Of a stretch of 64,000 nucleotides of DNA, positions 39,901 to 47,444 are shown one piece after another. The position numbers and the translations under genes were made by a program. The notes under the pieces were generated by a model that searched no databases, was not told the origin of the DNA, and was given only the letters and a program-made list of their open reading frames with translations. Source of the stretch: Pseudomonadota bacterium (GTDB lineage: Bacteria > Pseudomonadota > Alphaproteobacteria > Acetobacterales > Acetobacteraceae); NCBI GenBank assembly GCA_021845595.1, contig JAJZVV010000002.1, forward strand, positions 1 to 64,000, written 5' to 3'. Numbering within the stretch: position 1 is the first letter of the stretch; each line of letters opens with the position of its first letter.

Positions 39901-42486
39901 CTGATGCTCGCTGGCGGCGGGACCATCGCCGGCGCGCTCTCCGGGCCCGGTGCGCTGTCGCTCGACGGCACGACGACCCTCGCCGCCGGGCTCGGTCTCG
40001 GCGTCGCCGCGCTGGACCTCACCGGTGGCACGACGGCGCTGGAAACGAACGAGAGCTACGCCGGACGCTTCGCGCTCGCGGCCGGCGCAACGCTACTGCC
40101 GGGCGGCCAGGCGCTCACCCTCGCCGGTACCACGAGTCTTGAGGGCGTGATCGGCGGCAGCGGCACGGTGCTCGTCCAGACGACCGCCGCGCTCAACGGG
40201 CTCAGCCTCGCCGGCACCGCCAACCTCATGGACGCCGGCACCATCACCCAGGATGGCGGTCTGACGCTCGGCATGGCGGCGGCCGACGCGCCGGCGCTCA
40301 CCATCGGGGCCGGCGCGCTCTACGACCTGCGCGCGGATGTGCCGATCCTCGCCGCCGCGGGCGGGTCGATCAGCAATGCGGGCACGCTGCGCAAAAGCGG
40401 CGGAGCCGGCCTCACCGATCTTGCAGCCAGCCTCGCCAGCAGTGGCACGATCGCGGTGCAGAGCGGCACACTCAGCCTCACCGGGGGGACCAATAGCCTA
40501 GCCGGCACGGTTTCGGGCGCCGGCGAGCTGGCGCTCGTCGGGCCGGACCAGACCACGCTGCAGCCGGGGCTGGACCTCGCCGTCGCCACGCTCGGCGTGT
40601 TCGGCGGCATGGACCTCGCGCTCACCGCCAATGAAGCGGACGCCGGAGCGATGGCGTTCGACAGCTCGGTCACGCTCGATCTCGCCGGCCATACGCTCAC
40701 CGTGGGCACCGTCGCCGGCCTCGGCGGGCTGCTGCGCGGGCCCGGTACGCTCGCGCTCACCGGCACCGGCGATGCGGCCGGGCTGACGCTGGCCGCCGGC
40801 GCGGTGTTCAGCCTCGCCGGCAGTCTCGCCCAGGATGGCGGAGTGACGCTTGGCACCGGCACCGACGTCGCCATCGCCACCATCGCCGCCGGGGCGACCT
40901 GGGACCTGATCGGCGACGCGCCGCTCGCCGCCGCCGGCAGCACCATGCTCACCAACGCCGGGCTGTTCGAGAAGACCGCGGCGCTCGGGGTCAGCACCAT
41001 CAGTGTGCCGGTGGACAATCTGGCGACGATCCTGGCAGCCGCCGGCAGCCTCGACATCACTGGCTCGCTCGCCAATGACGGCACCCTCCTCGCGCTCGGG
41101 GGAGAGATCAGCGTCGGCCAGTCGCTGGTCGCCGACAGTAGCCAGCGAGGCAGCGCCGTCATCGGCGACGGCGGTACGCTGGCGCTGGCTGCGGCGGCGG
41201 CGAGTTCGCAGAGTCTCGCCTTCACCGGGTCCGGCACGCTGGCGCTGGCAGCGCCGAACGCCGTGCTCGGCACCATCAGCGGCTTCGGCGCGGGCGACGC
41301 CATCGATCTCACGCAACTCGCCTTTGCCCCGGCCAGTGAGAGCGTCGGCTGGTCCGCCGGCACGCTGAGCGTCACCAGCGGGGGCACTGTCGCCGTTGCC
41401 CTGCGCGTCGCCGGGAGCTACGCCGCCGGTGCCTTCACGCTCGCCACCGACTATGCCGCCGGCACCGACATCCTCGCCACCGTGCCCTGCTTCCTTGCCG
41501 GCACGCGGCTGGCGACGCCGGAGGGGCCGGTGCCGGTGCAAGCGCTCGCCGTCGGCATGCGGCTGCTCACCGCATCCGGGCCGGCGCGTCCGATCCGCTG
41601 GATCGGCCGACGCGCCATCGCCTGCCGGCATCACCCGAGGCCCGAGAAGGTGCTGCCGGTGCGCATCCTTGCCGGCGCCTTCGGGCCCGGCCGGCCGACG
41701 CACGATGTCCGGCTTTCGCCCGACCACGCGATTCTCGCCGAGGGCGTGCTGATCCCTGTGCAGCACCTAGTCAATGGGGTCACCATCCACCAGGAGCGGC
41801 CGGACACCGCGCTCTACTACCATATCGAGCTGGCAAGCCACGATGCCGTCCTGGCCGAGGGACTGGCGGTTGAGAGCTATCTCGACAGCGGCAACCGGAC
41901 CCAGTTCGAGAGCGAAGCGGCCATCGCGCTGCACGCCGATTTCGCCGCGCCCGCGCCCGGCGCGGTGGGCGAATATGCGCCGCGGCGCTGTGCCGGGCCG
42001 GAGCTCGCCCGGGTGCGCGCTGATCTACACGCCGAGGTGATGCGGCGTGGCTGGCGGGTCGAGCCGGCGCCCGGACTGGCGTTGGTAGCCGGCGGGCGCG
42101 TGCTGCGGCCAGCGCGGGTGCAGGGGGCGCTTTATCGGTTTCTTCTGCCACCCGGCGGCGGCCCGGTGCGGCTGCTCTCGGCGCGCTTCACCCCGGCCGA
42201 CATCGACCCTGCCAGCAGCGACCGCCGCCGCCTCGGCATCGCGCTCAGCGGGGTGGTGGCCGGGGGGCGCGCGCTCGATCTCGGCGCGCGTGTCTTCGCC
42301 GCCGGGTTTTTCAATGTGGAATCGGAGGCGAACCGGATCTGGCGCTGGACCGATGGCGACGGCACGCTCGCGCTCACCGAGGACATGTCCGGCGGCGTCC
42401 TCGATCTGCGGGTGGCGGCGCTGCCGCGGCGCTGGCAGCTTGCCCGCTTGACGCCATCGCCGGCGCGCGGCTTGCTTGCGTCATGA
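36919..42486 (+). CDS. Giant repeat protein with C-terminal Hint domain
   Basis: This 1855-residue protein is extremely rich in Ala, Gly, Leu, Thr and Ser. Residues 1-690 and 708-1500 form two copies of one module: each opens with a W-x(5)-NW motif (SGLWSDAANW near 14; SGDWASPSNW near 713) and closes with a GDTIDL/GDAIDL block. Within them, NAG-x-(L/F)-x-K and QDG-x-L-T-LG repeats recur (QDG near 291, 475, 1111 and 1305), predicting a long beta-helix. From Cys1524 (PCFLAGTRLATPEGPVPV) a Hedgehog/intein (Hint) domain follows with LSPDHAILAEG; 185 more residues complete the chain. No signal peptide or autotransporter barrel is visible. Similar proteins are multicopy in Acetobacteraceae; function unknown, surface location inferred. 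Confidence 0.85.
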   Translation: MINAYADQWLANSGLWSDAANWRTGLPGPSDIAAFAAPIAVSVTLDTLAAIAALVETAAPGSALTVSGSLSLSAGGDWAGSLIGSGGSLALQGGVFSLAGTLSAAGGAVSIGPGATLDLLGPASLATSAGAVLTNSGEIVTTGGAGVSGSLVSSGTLLATFGAFDLTTGTATLGGMIAGAGALFIDGRLGGSESATLVAGATLAIAELAVVGAGATLSLAGSATDAETFALGTSATLALGGQTLGLSGTVQLDGTVAGPGSLSLTGTAEVDGLALLQRTTLLDGGAILQDGSLALAPGSAVTIAAGGSDSLLGAVAVGAGGTLTNAGLLVRDGAGTSDIAAMFASSGSIAIDRGTLRLDGPSVALGGSITGAGTLAVAGTGQASLGAGLDLAVAATALAGTGQTTLGGDLTYGGALSIASTASLALAGHTLTLSGAAALGGTLDGPGPIQVHGSADVSVLALANGVTLVDAGLITQDGPLTLGAAVSDTAQLSIDAGATWAITGDATMFGLGTVALANAGTLEKTGADGVSRIGAPIVNTGAIAALSGTLDLAGTLTNDGTVSVAGGTLITEAAIGATAVGTLALAGSGTLTARAAVAASQTIALSGAGNRLVIAAPGSFGASITGFAAGDTIDLPGLAANGFAYAAGALTLTDTLNGLTTTVATLALPGLATPAALALLADGTGGTALVLNHPGPAFTTPETAIIAATWQAGSGDWASPSNWQPAAVPGANASATLPASGTGYSVSFDTTDTIDQLFAGPGASLDLAGGALTVNAGGSFAGSLVQTAGLLDLVSGLPIAGPFTLAAGATAEVDSATLALGAGTLAGTITGAGALSLGAGTVTLASGLALGIASLEIAGAAALATPLGVSAPFTLDQGATLALGGQSLALSGPATLDGTLAGTGTLTIGAATLDGLAASGAAATLAGTVIAAGPVSLGAARLASGAVLDLIGTAGFAAASLASAGTIEKTGTSGEATLAAPLTGVGAIAVQAGTLMLAGGGTIAGALSGPGALSLDGTTTLAAGLGLGVAALDLTGGTTALETNESYAGRFALAAGATLLPGGQALTLAGTTSLEGVIGGSGTVLVQTTAALNGLSLAGTANLMDAGTITQDGGLTLGMAAADAPALTIGAGALYDLRADVPILAAAGGSISNAGTLRKSGGAGLTDLAASLASSGTIAVQSGTLSLTGGTNSLAGTVSGAGELALVGPDQTTLQPGLDLAVATLGVFGGMDLALTANEADAGAMAFDSSVTLDLAGHTLTVGTVAGLGGLLRGPGTLALTGTGDAAGLTLAAGAVFSLAGSLAQDGGVTLGTGTDVAIATIAAGATWDLIGDAPLAAAGSTMLTNAGLFEKTAALGVSTISVPVDNLATILAAAGSLDITGSLANDGTLLALGGEISVGQSLVADSSQRGSAVIGDGGTLALAAAAASSQSLAFTGSGTLALAAPNAVLGTISGFGAGDAIDLTQLAFAPASESVGWSAGTLSVTSGGTVAVALRVAGSYAAGAFTLATDYAAGTDILATVPCFLAGTRLATPEGPVPVQALAVGMRLLTASGPARPIRWIGRRAIACRHHPRPEKVLPVRILAGAFGPGRPTHDVRLSPDHAILAEGVLIPVQHLVNGVTIHQERPDTALYYHIELASHDAVLAEGLAVESYLDSGNRTQFESEAAIALHADFAAPAPGAVGEYAPRRCAGPELARVRADLHAEVMRRGWRVEPAPGLALVAGGRVLRPARVQGALYRFLLPPGGGPVRLLSARFTPADIDPASSDRRRLGIALSGVVAGGRALDLGARVFAAGFFNVESEANRIWRWTDGDGTLALTEDMSGGVLDLRVAALPRRWQLARLTPSPARGLLAS

Positions 42487-42656
42487 ATGGGGACAAGACC
42501 GGGAAGCCCGCCAAGCCGAGCCGGCCAGTGCTGCGCCCGGAGGCCGCCGCCGAGCGGGCCGCCCGTCTCGCCCGTGAGGCCGAGGCGCTGCGGGCCAATC
42601 TTCGCCGGCGCAAGGACCAGGCACGGCGCTGCACTGCCGCGCCGGCGGAGGAGTAG
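42483..42656 (+). CDS. Small basic protein, 57 residues
   Basis: This short gene starts with an ATG that overlaps the stop of the Hint gene (ATGA) and ends at TAG 42654-42656. The product begins MNGDKTGKPAKPSRPVLRPE and continues as a charged Ala/Arg/Glu helix (ERAARLAREAEALRANLRRR), ending in KDQARRCTAAPAEE. It has no signal peptide or membrane segment and would form one amphipathic helix. The N-formylglutamate amidohydrolase starts 10 bases later, so the three genes form a compact unit. I do not recognise a function. Tight spacing on both sides and matching codon use support it. Confidence 0.7.
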   Translation: MNGDKTGKPAKPSRPVLRPEAAAERAARLAREAEALRANLRRRKDQARRCTAAPAEE

Positions 42657-42666
42657 CCCCGCGACG

Positions 42667-43548
42667 ATGGACGGAGTTGCGCCCGCCGCCGAAGCGCCGA
42701 TCGACGCGGCCGAACCGTTCGCGCTGTTTCGCCCGGCGCGCCAGACGGTGCCGATCGTCTTCACTTCGCCCCACTCGGGGCGCGACTATCCGGCGGAGTT
42801 CCTCGCCGCCGCACGGCTCGATCCGCTCGGGCTGCGGCGCAGCGAGGACAGCTTTGTCGATGAGCTGTTCAGCGCCGCCCCCGCGCACGGCGCCCCGCTG
42901 CTCGCCGCCACCTTCCCGCGCGCCTTCTGCGATCCCAATCGCGAGGCCTGGGAACTCGATCCGGCGATGTTCGAGGATCCACTGCCCGCCTGGGTCAATG
43001 TCGCCAGCCCGCGCGTCGGCGCCGGGCTCGGCACCATCGCGCGCGTCGTCGCCTCCGGCGAGCCGATCTATCGCGGCAAGCTGCGCTTCGCCGAGGCCGA
43101 GCGGCGGGTGCAGCGCTACTGGCAGCGCTTCCATGCCGAACTGGCGAGCCTGATCGCCGCGACCCGGGCGCAGTTCGGCGGCTGTCTGTTGATCGACTGC
43201 CACTCGATGCCCTCGGGCAGCGCGGAGGGAAGGGGGCGGGTGGAATTCGTGCTCGGCGATGCGCACGGGACCACCTGCGCGCCCCCGATCACCCGCCTGG
43301 TCGAGCGGCTCATCGCTGAACGCGGCCACGCGGTGCGGCGCAACGACCCCTATGCCGGTGGCTTCATCACCCGCCATTACGGCCGACCGCGCGACCGCGT
43401 GCAGGCGCTGCAGATCGAAATCGCGCGCCACCTCTACATGGACGAGGCTCGGATCGAGAAGCTGCCGTGCTTCGCGGCGATGCAGGCCGAGATCGCCGCC
43501 ATCATCGCCGGCCTCGTTCGCCAGGGTCCAGCGCTGCTCAGTGGATAA
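42667..43548 (+). CDS. N-formylglutamate amidohydrolase family protein
   Basis: This 293-residue hydrolase belongs to the HutG2/FGase family, which releases formate from N-formyl-L-glutamate in one form of histidine breakdown. Family blocks are VFTSPHSGRDYP, DSFVDELF, PRAFCDPNREAWELDP, LLIDCHSMPS, LGDAHGTTC and NDPYAGGFITRHYG. No hut genes are nearby, so the physiological substrate may differ. The ATG at 42667 is preferred over the open frame upstream, which overlaps the 57-codon gene. A hairpin beginning 5 bases after its stop belongs mainly to the antisense small RNA but may end this transcript too. Confidence 0.88.
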   Translation: MDGVAPAAEAPIDAAEPFALFRPARQTVPIVFTSPHSGRDYPAEFLAAARLDPLGLRRSEDSFVDELFSAAPAHGAPLLAATFPRAFCDPNREAWELDPAMFEDPLPAWVNVASPRVGAGLGTIARVVASGEPIYRGKLRFAEAERRVQRYWQRFHAELASLIAATRAQFGGCLLIDCHSMPSGSAEGRGRVEFVLGDAHGTTCAPPITRLVERLIAERGHAVRRNDPYAGGFITRHYGRPRDRVQALQIEIARHLYMDEARIEKLPCFAAMQAEIAAIIAGLVRQGPALLSG

Positions 43549-43576
43549 AAAAATGGCGGCGCTTATGGCGCCGCCA
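43546..43576 (-). terminator. Intrinsic terminator of the small RNA
   Basis: Arms at 43554-43562 and 43568-43576 pair perfectly over 9 G/C-rich bases around a 5-base loop. On the minus strand the stem is followed by seven T (seven A at 43547-43553 on the plus strand), a textbook intrinsic terminator. On the plus strand only AGTTTA follows, so it would be weak for the amidohydrolase transcript. Confidence 0.85.
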
Positions 43577-43632
43577 AGTTTAGGGAGGAAACGTCCAAGA
43601 AAGCAACATCGCGGACTAGCCGCCTTGCTGCG
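43546..43632 (-). ncRNA. Candidate trans-acting small RNA with anti-Shine-Dalgarno core
   Basis: Read on the minus strand, this roughly 87-base segment has the layout of an alphaproteobacterial Hfq-type small RNA. A 5' stem pairs GCGG with CCGC, extended by GCAA/TTGC (43592-43628 region). A single-stranded middle contains GTTTCCTCCCTAAAC, complementary to ribosome-binding sites. A 9-bp terminator stem (TGGCGGCGC arms) is followed directly by seven T. A promoter with 17-base spacing lies just upstream. The anti-SD core and size resemble the alpha-r8 (MmgR) and alpha-r14 families, which act on phasin and other mRNAs; this family link is from memory. PhaR-like sites overlap its start. The 5' end is estimated. 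Confidence 0.65.
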
Positions 43633-43702
43633 ATGCACAATGTAAGGGTGCTGAATGCCCGATGCAAGCGGATTTTTGCAATGCTGTGCCGCGTGCAGCG
43701 CA
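43629..43702. promoter_or_regulatory. Small RNA promoter and PhaR-like sites
   Basis: On the minus strand TTGCAT (43662-43667) and TACATT (43639-43644) are spaced by exactly 17 bases, placing a start near 43632. Two sites of the form TGC-N3-GCA lie at 43629-43637, over the start, and at 43694-43702; the intervening stretch is dense in TGC and GCA. PhaR, the polyhydroxybutyrate-sensing repressor, is known to bind TGC-N3/4-GCA repeats. Regulation by PhaR is inferred. Confidence 0.45.
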
Positions 43703-43784
43703 GCATACCGATGTAGTGGGGCATTCGGCCCGGCGCTGTCGGGACGATAAGGGTTTCCTAAGCCCGGCCGCGCGAGAATGGCGC

Positions 43785-44759
43785 ATGGTTTCGCGTCTGA
43801 GCGTCGCGCTGCTGGCGATCCTGCTGCCGCTCGCCCCTGAGCGGGCGGGCGCGGAGCCGCCTTGGCTGCTGGCCATGCCGCATGCGCGGCCAGCCGGCGG
43901 CGATGGCGTGTCAACCCCTGCGCCGCCGATTCCAGCGGTGGCGATCCCCGGGGTCGTTATTCCAGGCGTGGCGATTTCGGGGCCGGCCCCGCAGGCGCTC
44001 GGCGCTGCGACGCTGCCGGCCGGATCGGCCTGGACCCTGTGCCGCCCGGCCATCGCCCGGGCGGAGCGGGCCTATGGCCTGCCCGATCATCTGCTCGCCG
44101 CCATCGCCCGGGTCGAGAGTGGCCGCCGCGCGCCGGGCAGCGGGGCGTGGCAAGCATGGCCCTGGACCATCGACGCGGAGGGCGAGGGCCAGTTCCTGGA
44201 CAGCAAACCGGCCGCCATCGCCGCCGTGCGGGCCTTGCAGGCGCGTGGGGTCGCCTCGATCGATGTCGGGTGCCTGCAAGTCAACCTGATGCACCACCCG
44301 CACGCCTTCGCCTCGCTGGACGAAGCCTTCGACCCCGACGCCAATGCCGCCTACGCCGCGCGGTTTCTCACCCAGCTCTATCAGCAGGCGGGCAGTTGGC
44401 CGCAGGCGGCGGCGCTGTATCACTCCGCGACCCCGGCGCTGGCCGCCGACTACCAGCGCAAGGTCCTGGCCGCCTGGCCGGAGGAACGCGCCTACGCCGG
44501 GTTGGGGCCGGCGCCGGGGATGGTTTCACCGCCCCTGGCCGCGTCCTACTCCGGCGCCGGCGTCGCCACGCTGAGCGCATTTGCCCGCGCTCCGCCCGCG
44601 CGGGTGATCCCGCTCGCCGGCGCTGCTCCCGCCGCGGCGGCGCTGCGGCGCGATCTCGCGTCCTACCGGGCGGCGCCGGTGCTGCTCGCCGCCGCCCCGC
44701 CGCCGGCGGCGCCGAGCGAACTCGCGGGCCCGGCCCCCGTGTTGCGCCCGTTGCGCTGA
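43785..44759 (+). CDS. Lytic transglycosylase, SLT domain
   Basis: This 324-residue secreted protein has a Sec signal peptide (MVSRLSVALLAILLPLAPER..., about 1-25), a Pro/Val-rich linker, then an SLT (family 1) lytic transglycosylase domain at about 90-220. The catalytic glutamate is in AAIARVESGRR; IDVGCLQVNLMHHP and QLYQQAGSWPQAAALYHS follow. The C-terminal 100 residues are Ala/Pro-rich and low complexity. The ATG at 43785 begins the signal peptide; an upstream ATG at 43662 is in frame but would bury it. The last 97 bases overlap the 3' end of the opposing epimerase gene. Confidence 0.88.
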   Translation: MVSRLSVALLAILLPLAPERAGAEPPWLLAMPHARPAGGDGVSTPAPPIPAVAIPGVVIPGVAISGPAPQALGAATLPAGSAWTLCRPAIARAERAYGLPDHLLAAIARVESGRRAPGSGAWQAWPWTIDAEGEGQFLDSKPAAIAAVRALQARGVASIDVGCLQVNLMHHPHAFASLDEAFDPDANAAYAARFLTQLYQQAGSWPQAAALYHSATPALAADYQRKVLAAWPEERAYAGLGPAPGMVSPPLAASYSGAGVATLSAFARAPPARVIPLAGAAPAAAALRRDLASYRAAPVLLAAAPPPAAPSELAGPAPVLRPLR

Positions 44760-45685
44760 CGCACCCAGGCGCGAGCCGTCGCGCGGAGCTCTTCGAGACT
44801 ATCAGCGGCCGGCCCCCAGCCGAGACGCGTCCGCGCGCGGGCGGCATCGACGACGAAGTCTCCGATCAGGCTCTGCATCATCGCCTCGCGCCCGAGCACG
44901 CGGCCGATGCCGGCCAGGAGGCTCGGGACCAGGGGCACCAAGCGGGCCGGCCGGCCGAGCCCTTCGGCGAGCGCGCGCACCACGTCCGGCGTGGTGATCG
45001 GCGCGGCATCGGCGGCGAGGAATGTCTCGCCGTCGGCGGCAGGCTCGCTCACGCACAGCGCGATCAGGGCGCAGAGCGGGCCGATGGTGACGAAGCTGCG
45101 CCGATTGCGGATGGCCCCGAGCGGCAACGGGACGCCGGCCTGGATCGCGCGCATCAGCAGATTGAGATTGCCCGGACAGCCCGGCCCGATCACCGCCGTC
45201 GGACGCACCACCGCGAGCGCCGTGGCCGATCCGGACAGTTCCGCCAGGACCGCCGCCTCGCCGGCGGACTTGCTGGCGGCGTAGTCATCCGGCGGCGCGA
45301 TCGGGCTTGTCTCCCTGATTGGCGCGGCGAGCGCGCGGCCATGCACGCCCGCGGAACTGATCAGCACGAACCGCGCGACACCCGCCAGCCGCGCCGCCCG
45401 TGCCAGGCGCGCGGCGCCGTCGCGATTGACGTCCATGGCCTCCGCCGCGCCCGTGCCGCGGCGGTGGGCGAGGCCGGCGGCATGGACGAACCCGTCACAC
45501 CCCGCGAGCCCCGCTTCCCAGCCGGCGATCGGCGCCCGCAGGTCGCCATAGGCGACGGTCTCGGCCTCCGTCACCGCTGCCGCGCGCCGGCCCTCCACCA
45601 CCGCGATGCCGGCGGCGCGCAGATGGCGCGCCACGGCCGCGCCGATGAACCCGTCGGCGCCGGAGACGAAGACCCGGCGGATCAC
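44663..45685 (-). CDS. NAD-dependent epimerase/dehydratase (extended SDR)
   Basis: This 340-residue nucleotide-sugar-type short-chain dehydrogenase has the NAD motif VSGADGFIGAAVA at the N terminus, VHAAGLAHR, and the active site Tyr-x3-Lys in DDYAASKSAG with an upstream serine in LISSAGVHG. This resembles UDP-glucose 4-epimerase and related enzymes of polysaccharide pathways, but no sugar genes adjoin, so the substrate is open. The start is a GTG at 45685, two bases after the CoA-transferase stop, giving MIRRVFVSG; the two genes are probably cotranscribed. The last 30 residues are low complexity and lie antisense to the transglycosylase end. Confidence 0.85.
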   Translation of the reverse strand: MIRRVFVSGADGFIGAAVARHLRAAGIAVVEGRRAAAVTEAETVAYGDLRAPIAGWEAGLAGCDGFVHAAGLAHRRGTGAAEAMDVNRDGAARLARAARLAGVARFVLISSAGVHGRALAAPIRETSPIAPPDDYAASKSAGEAAVLAELSGSATALAVVRPTAVIGPGCPGNLNLLMRAIQAGVPLPLGAIRNRRSFVTIGPLCALIALCVSEPAADGETFLAADAAPITTPDVVRALAEGLGRPARLVPLVPSLLAGIGRVLGREAMMQSLIGDFVVDAARARTRLGWGPAADSLEELRATARAWVRQRNGRNTGAGPASSLGAAGGGAAASSTGAAR

Positions 45686-45687
45686 GC

Positions 45688-46815
45688 TCAGCCGAATTCG
45701 GCCCGGATGGCGCCCGAATGGGCGCCGAGCGCCGGAACCGGACCCAGGACGCGCGCGCCGTCCGAAAAGATCGCCGGCGGGGCGACGATGGCGACCTCGC
45801 CGTTCGGCGTCGCCACGCTCGCCCGGCGCAGCGCCGGGTGATGCTGGAAGCCCGCCAGGTCGTTGACGAAACCATAGGCGGTGTTGGCAGCCCGCAGCTT
45901 CGCCGCCGCCACCTCGCGCGTCAGCCCGGCGAAGGCGGCGGCGACATGGGCATCGACCATGGCGCGGTGTTCGACGCGGATCAGATTGGTTTCGAACCCC
46001 GGGCGGCGCGGCAGGTCCGGCTCTTCGAGGAACTTTGCGCAGAACTCCGCCCATTCGCGCTCGTTCTGGATCGCGATCAGCACCGAGCCGCCATCGGCGA
46101 GCGGGAAGGCACCGTAGGGACAGAGCGATGGATGGGCGAGGCCGACGCGCGGCGGTGCGACGCCGGTGCCCTCGAACATCAGCAGCGGCACCGTCATCCA
46201 GTCGGCCATCCCGTCGAACAGGCTGACGGCGACGCCCTTCCCGGCGCCGCTGGCGGCACGGGCGAAGAGCGCTTCCAGCACCCCGGCATGGGCCGCCATG
46301 CCGCAGGCGATATCGCAGGCCGAGACACCGATGCGGCCGGGCCCCGCCGGGTGGCCCGTGACCGTCACCAGCGCCGATTCCGCCTGCACCAGCAGATCGT
46401 ACGCCTTCATCGTGGCGTATTCGCCGGACTCGCCGTAGCCGCTGATATCGACGGTGATCAGCCGCTTGTGGCGCGCGCGCAGCTCGGCCGAGCCGAAGCC
46501 GGCCCGCGCCGCCGCCCCCGGGGCGAGATTCTGGATGAACACGTCCGCGCGTTCGAGGATGCGATGCAGCAGCGCTGCGTCATCCTGGTTCTTGAGGTCG
46601 GCGACGAGGCTTTCCTTGCCGCGGTTGAGCCAGACGAAATAGCTCGACTGGCCGGCGGCGGCGCGGTCGTAGCCGCGGGCGAAATCGCCCTCCGGGCGCT
46701 CCAGCTTGATCACGCGCGCCCCGGCATCGGCCAGGCGGGAGCTGCAATAGGGCGCCGCCACCGCCTGCTCGAACGACAGCACGAGGAGTCCTTCCAGCGG
46801 TCGTGCCTGGCTCAT
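45688..46815 (-). CDS. CaiB/BaiF (class III) CoA-transferase
   Basis: This 375-residue enzyme belongs to family III, which moves CoA between carboxylic acids. The N terminus PLEGLLVLSFEQAVAAPYCS is typical, as are VIKLERPEGDFAR and FVWLNRGKESL. Asp168 in VSACDIACGM aligns with the catalytic aspartate of formyl-CoA transferase (Asp169). It is somewhat shorter than formyl-CoA transferase itself. It is upstream of the epimerase gene and divergent from the split TPP enzyme across a 110-base gap. Donor and acceptor acids are unknown; a link with a 2-oxo acid decarboxylase suggests catabolism of a small carboxylate. Confidence 0.92.
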   Translation of the reverse strand: MSQARPLEGLLVLSFEQAVAAPYCSSRLADAGARVIKLERPEGDFARGYDRAAAGQSSYFVWLNRGKESLVADLKNQDDAALLHRILERADVFIQNLAPGAAARAGFGSAELRARHKRLITVDISGYGESGEYATMKAYDLLVQAESALVTVTGHPAGPGRIGVSACDIACGMAAHAGVLEALFARAASGAGKGVAVSLFDGMADWMTVPLLMFEGTGVAPPRVGLAHPSLCPYGAFPLADGGSVLIAIQNEREWAEFCAKFLEEPDLPRRPGFETNLIRVEHRAMVDAHVAAAFAGLTREVAAAKLRAANTAYGFVNDLAGFQHHPALRRASVATPNGEVAIVAPPAIFSDGARVLGPVPALGAHSGAIRAEFG

Positions 46816-46925
46816 CGTTCCCCTCCCTCATGGCCTGACTCGGTTGTGCACCGTGGCCGCCGCGCCATCAAGCCGGCTTGCCGGACGCGCCCGCGCGTCG
46901 CAGCATGCGCCACGGGGAGACTCCA

Positions 46926-47444
46926 ATGACCGAAGCGGGCTGGCAGGACGAGGTTTTCGAGGCGCTGAAGGCTGCGAACATACGGCAAGTGGGCTACGTG
47001 CCCGATGCCGGGCACAAGCGGCTGATCGAGCGCGCCCATGAGGACGCATCGATGCGAGCCGTGGTGCTGACCACCGAGGAGGAGGGCGTCGCGCTGGCTG
47101 CGGGCGCCTGGCTCGGCGGGCAGCGCGCGGTGCTGCTGATGCAATCCTCCGGCGTCGGCAACTGCATCAACATGCTGTCACTGCCGGTGAATTGCCGCAT
47201 GCCGCTGCTCATGCTCGTGACCATGCGCGGCGAATGGGGCGAGTTCAACCCGTGGCAGGTGCCGATGGGACGGATCAGTCAATCGGTCCTCGCGCTCGCC
47301 GGCGCCAGCGTGCACCGCGCCGAGCATCCCGCCGAAGCCGCGCCGATGGTCGCCGCGGCCGCGTCGCTGGCCTTCGACAGCCAGATCCCGGTCGCGGTGC
47401 TGCTGGCCCAGCGGCTGATCGGCGCCAAGGTGTTCGTCCAGTGA
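46926..47444 (+). CDS. TPP-dependent decarboxylase, alpha-like subunit (ComD/phosphonopyruvate type)
   Basis: This 172-residue protein is the pyrimidine-binding half of a thiamine diphosphate enzyme. It contains the cofactor-activating glutamate in VVLTTEEEGVALAAGAWLGG and VLLMQSSGVGNCINML. Short separate PYR and PP subunits are typical of sulfopyruvate decarboxylase (ComDE) and related phosphonopyruvate decarboxylases. The ATG at 46926 begins MTEAGWQDEVFEALK; the frame upstream is not convincing. It overlaps the next gene by 4 bases (GTGA), giving matched amounts of both subunits. No coenzyme M or phosphonate genes are visible nearby. Confidence 0.85.
   Translation: MTEAGWQDEVFEALKAANIRQVGYVPDAGHKRLIERAHEDASMRAVVLTTEEEGVALAAGAWLGGQRAVLLMQSSGVGNCINMLSLPVNCRMPLLMLVTMRGEWGEFNPWQVPMGRISQSVLALAGASVHRAEHPAEAAPMVAAAASLAFDSQIPVAVLLAQRLIGAKVFVQ

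Noticed and set aside
41488-42486. Hint region as a true intein
   Set aside because: No splicing C-terminal His-Asn plus nucleophile followed by a continuing extein of a known host protein; the domain sits near the end of a repeat protein.
43578-43600. Plus-strand AGGGAGGAAACG as a ribosome site of a phasin-like gene
   Set aside because: No open frame follows; the same bases read better on the minus strand as the anti-Shine-Dalgarno loop of the small RNA.
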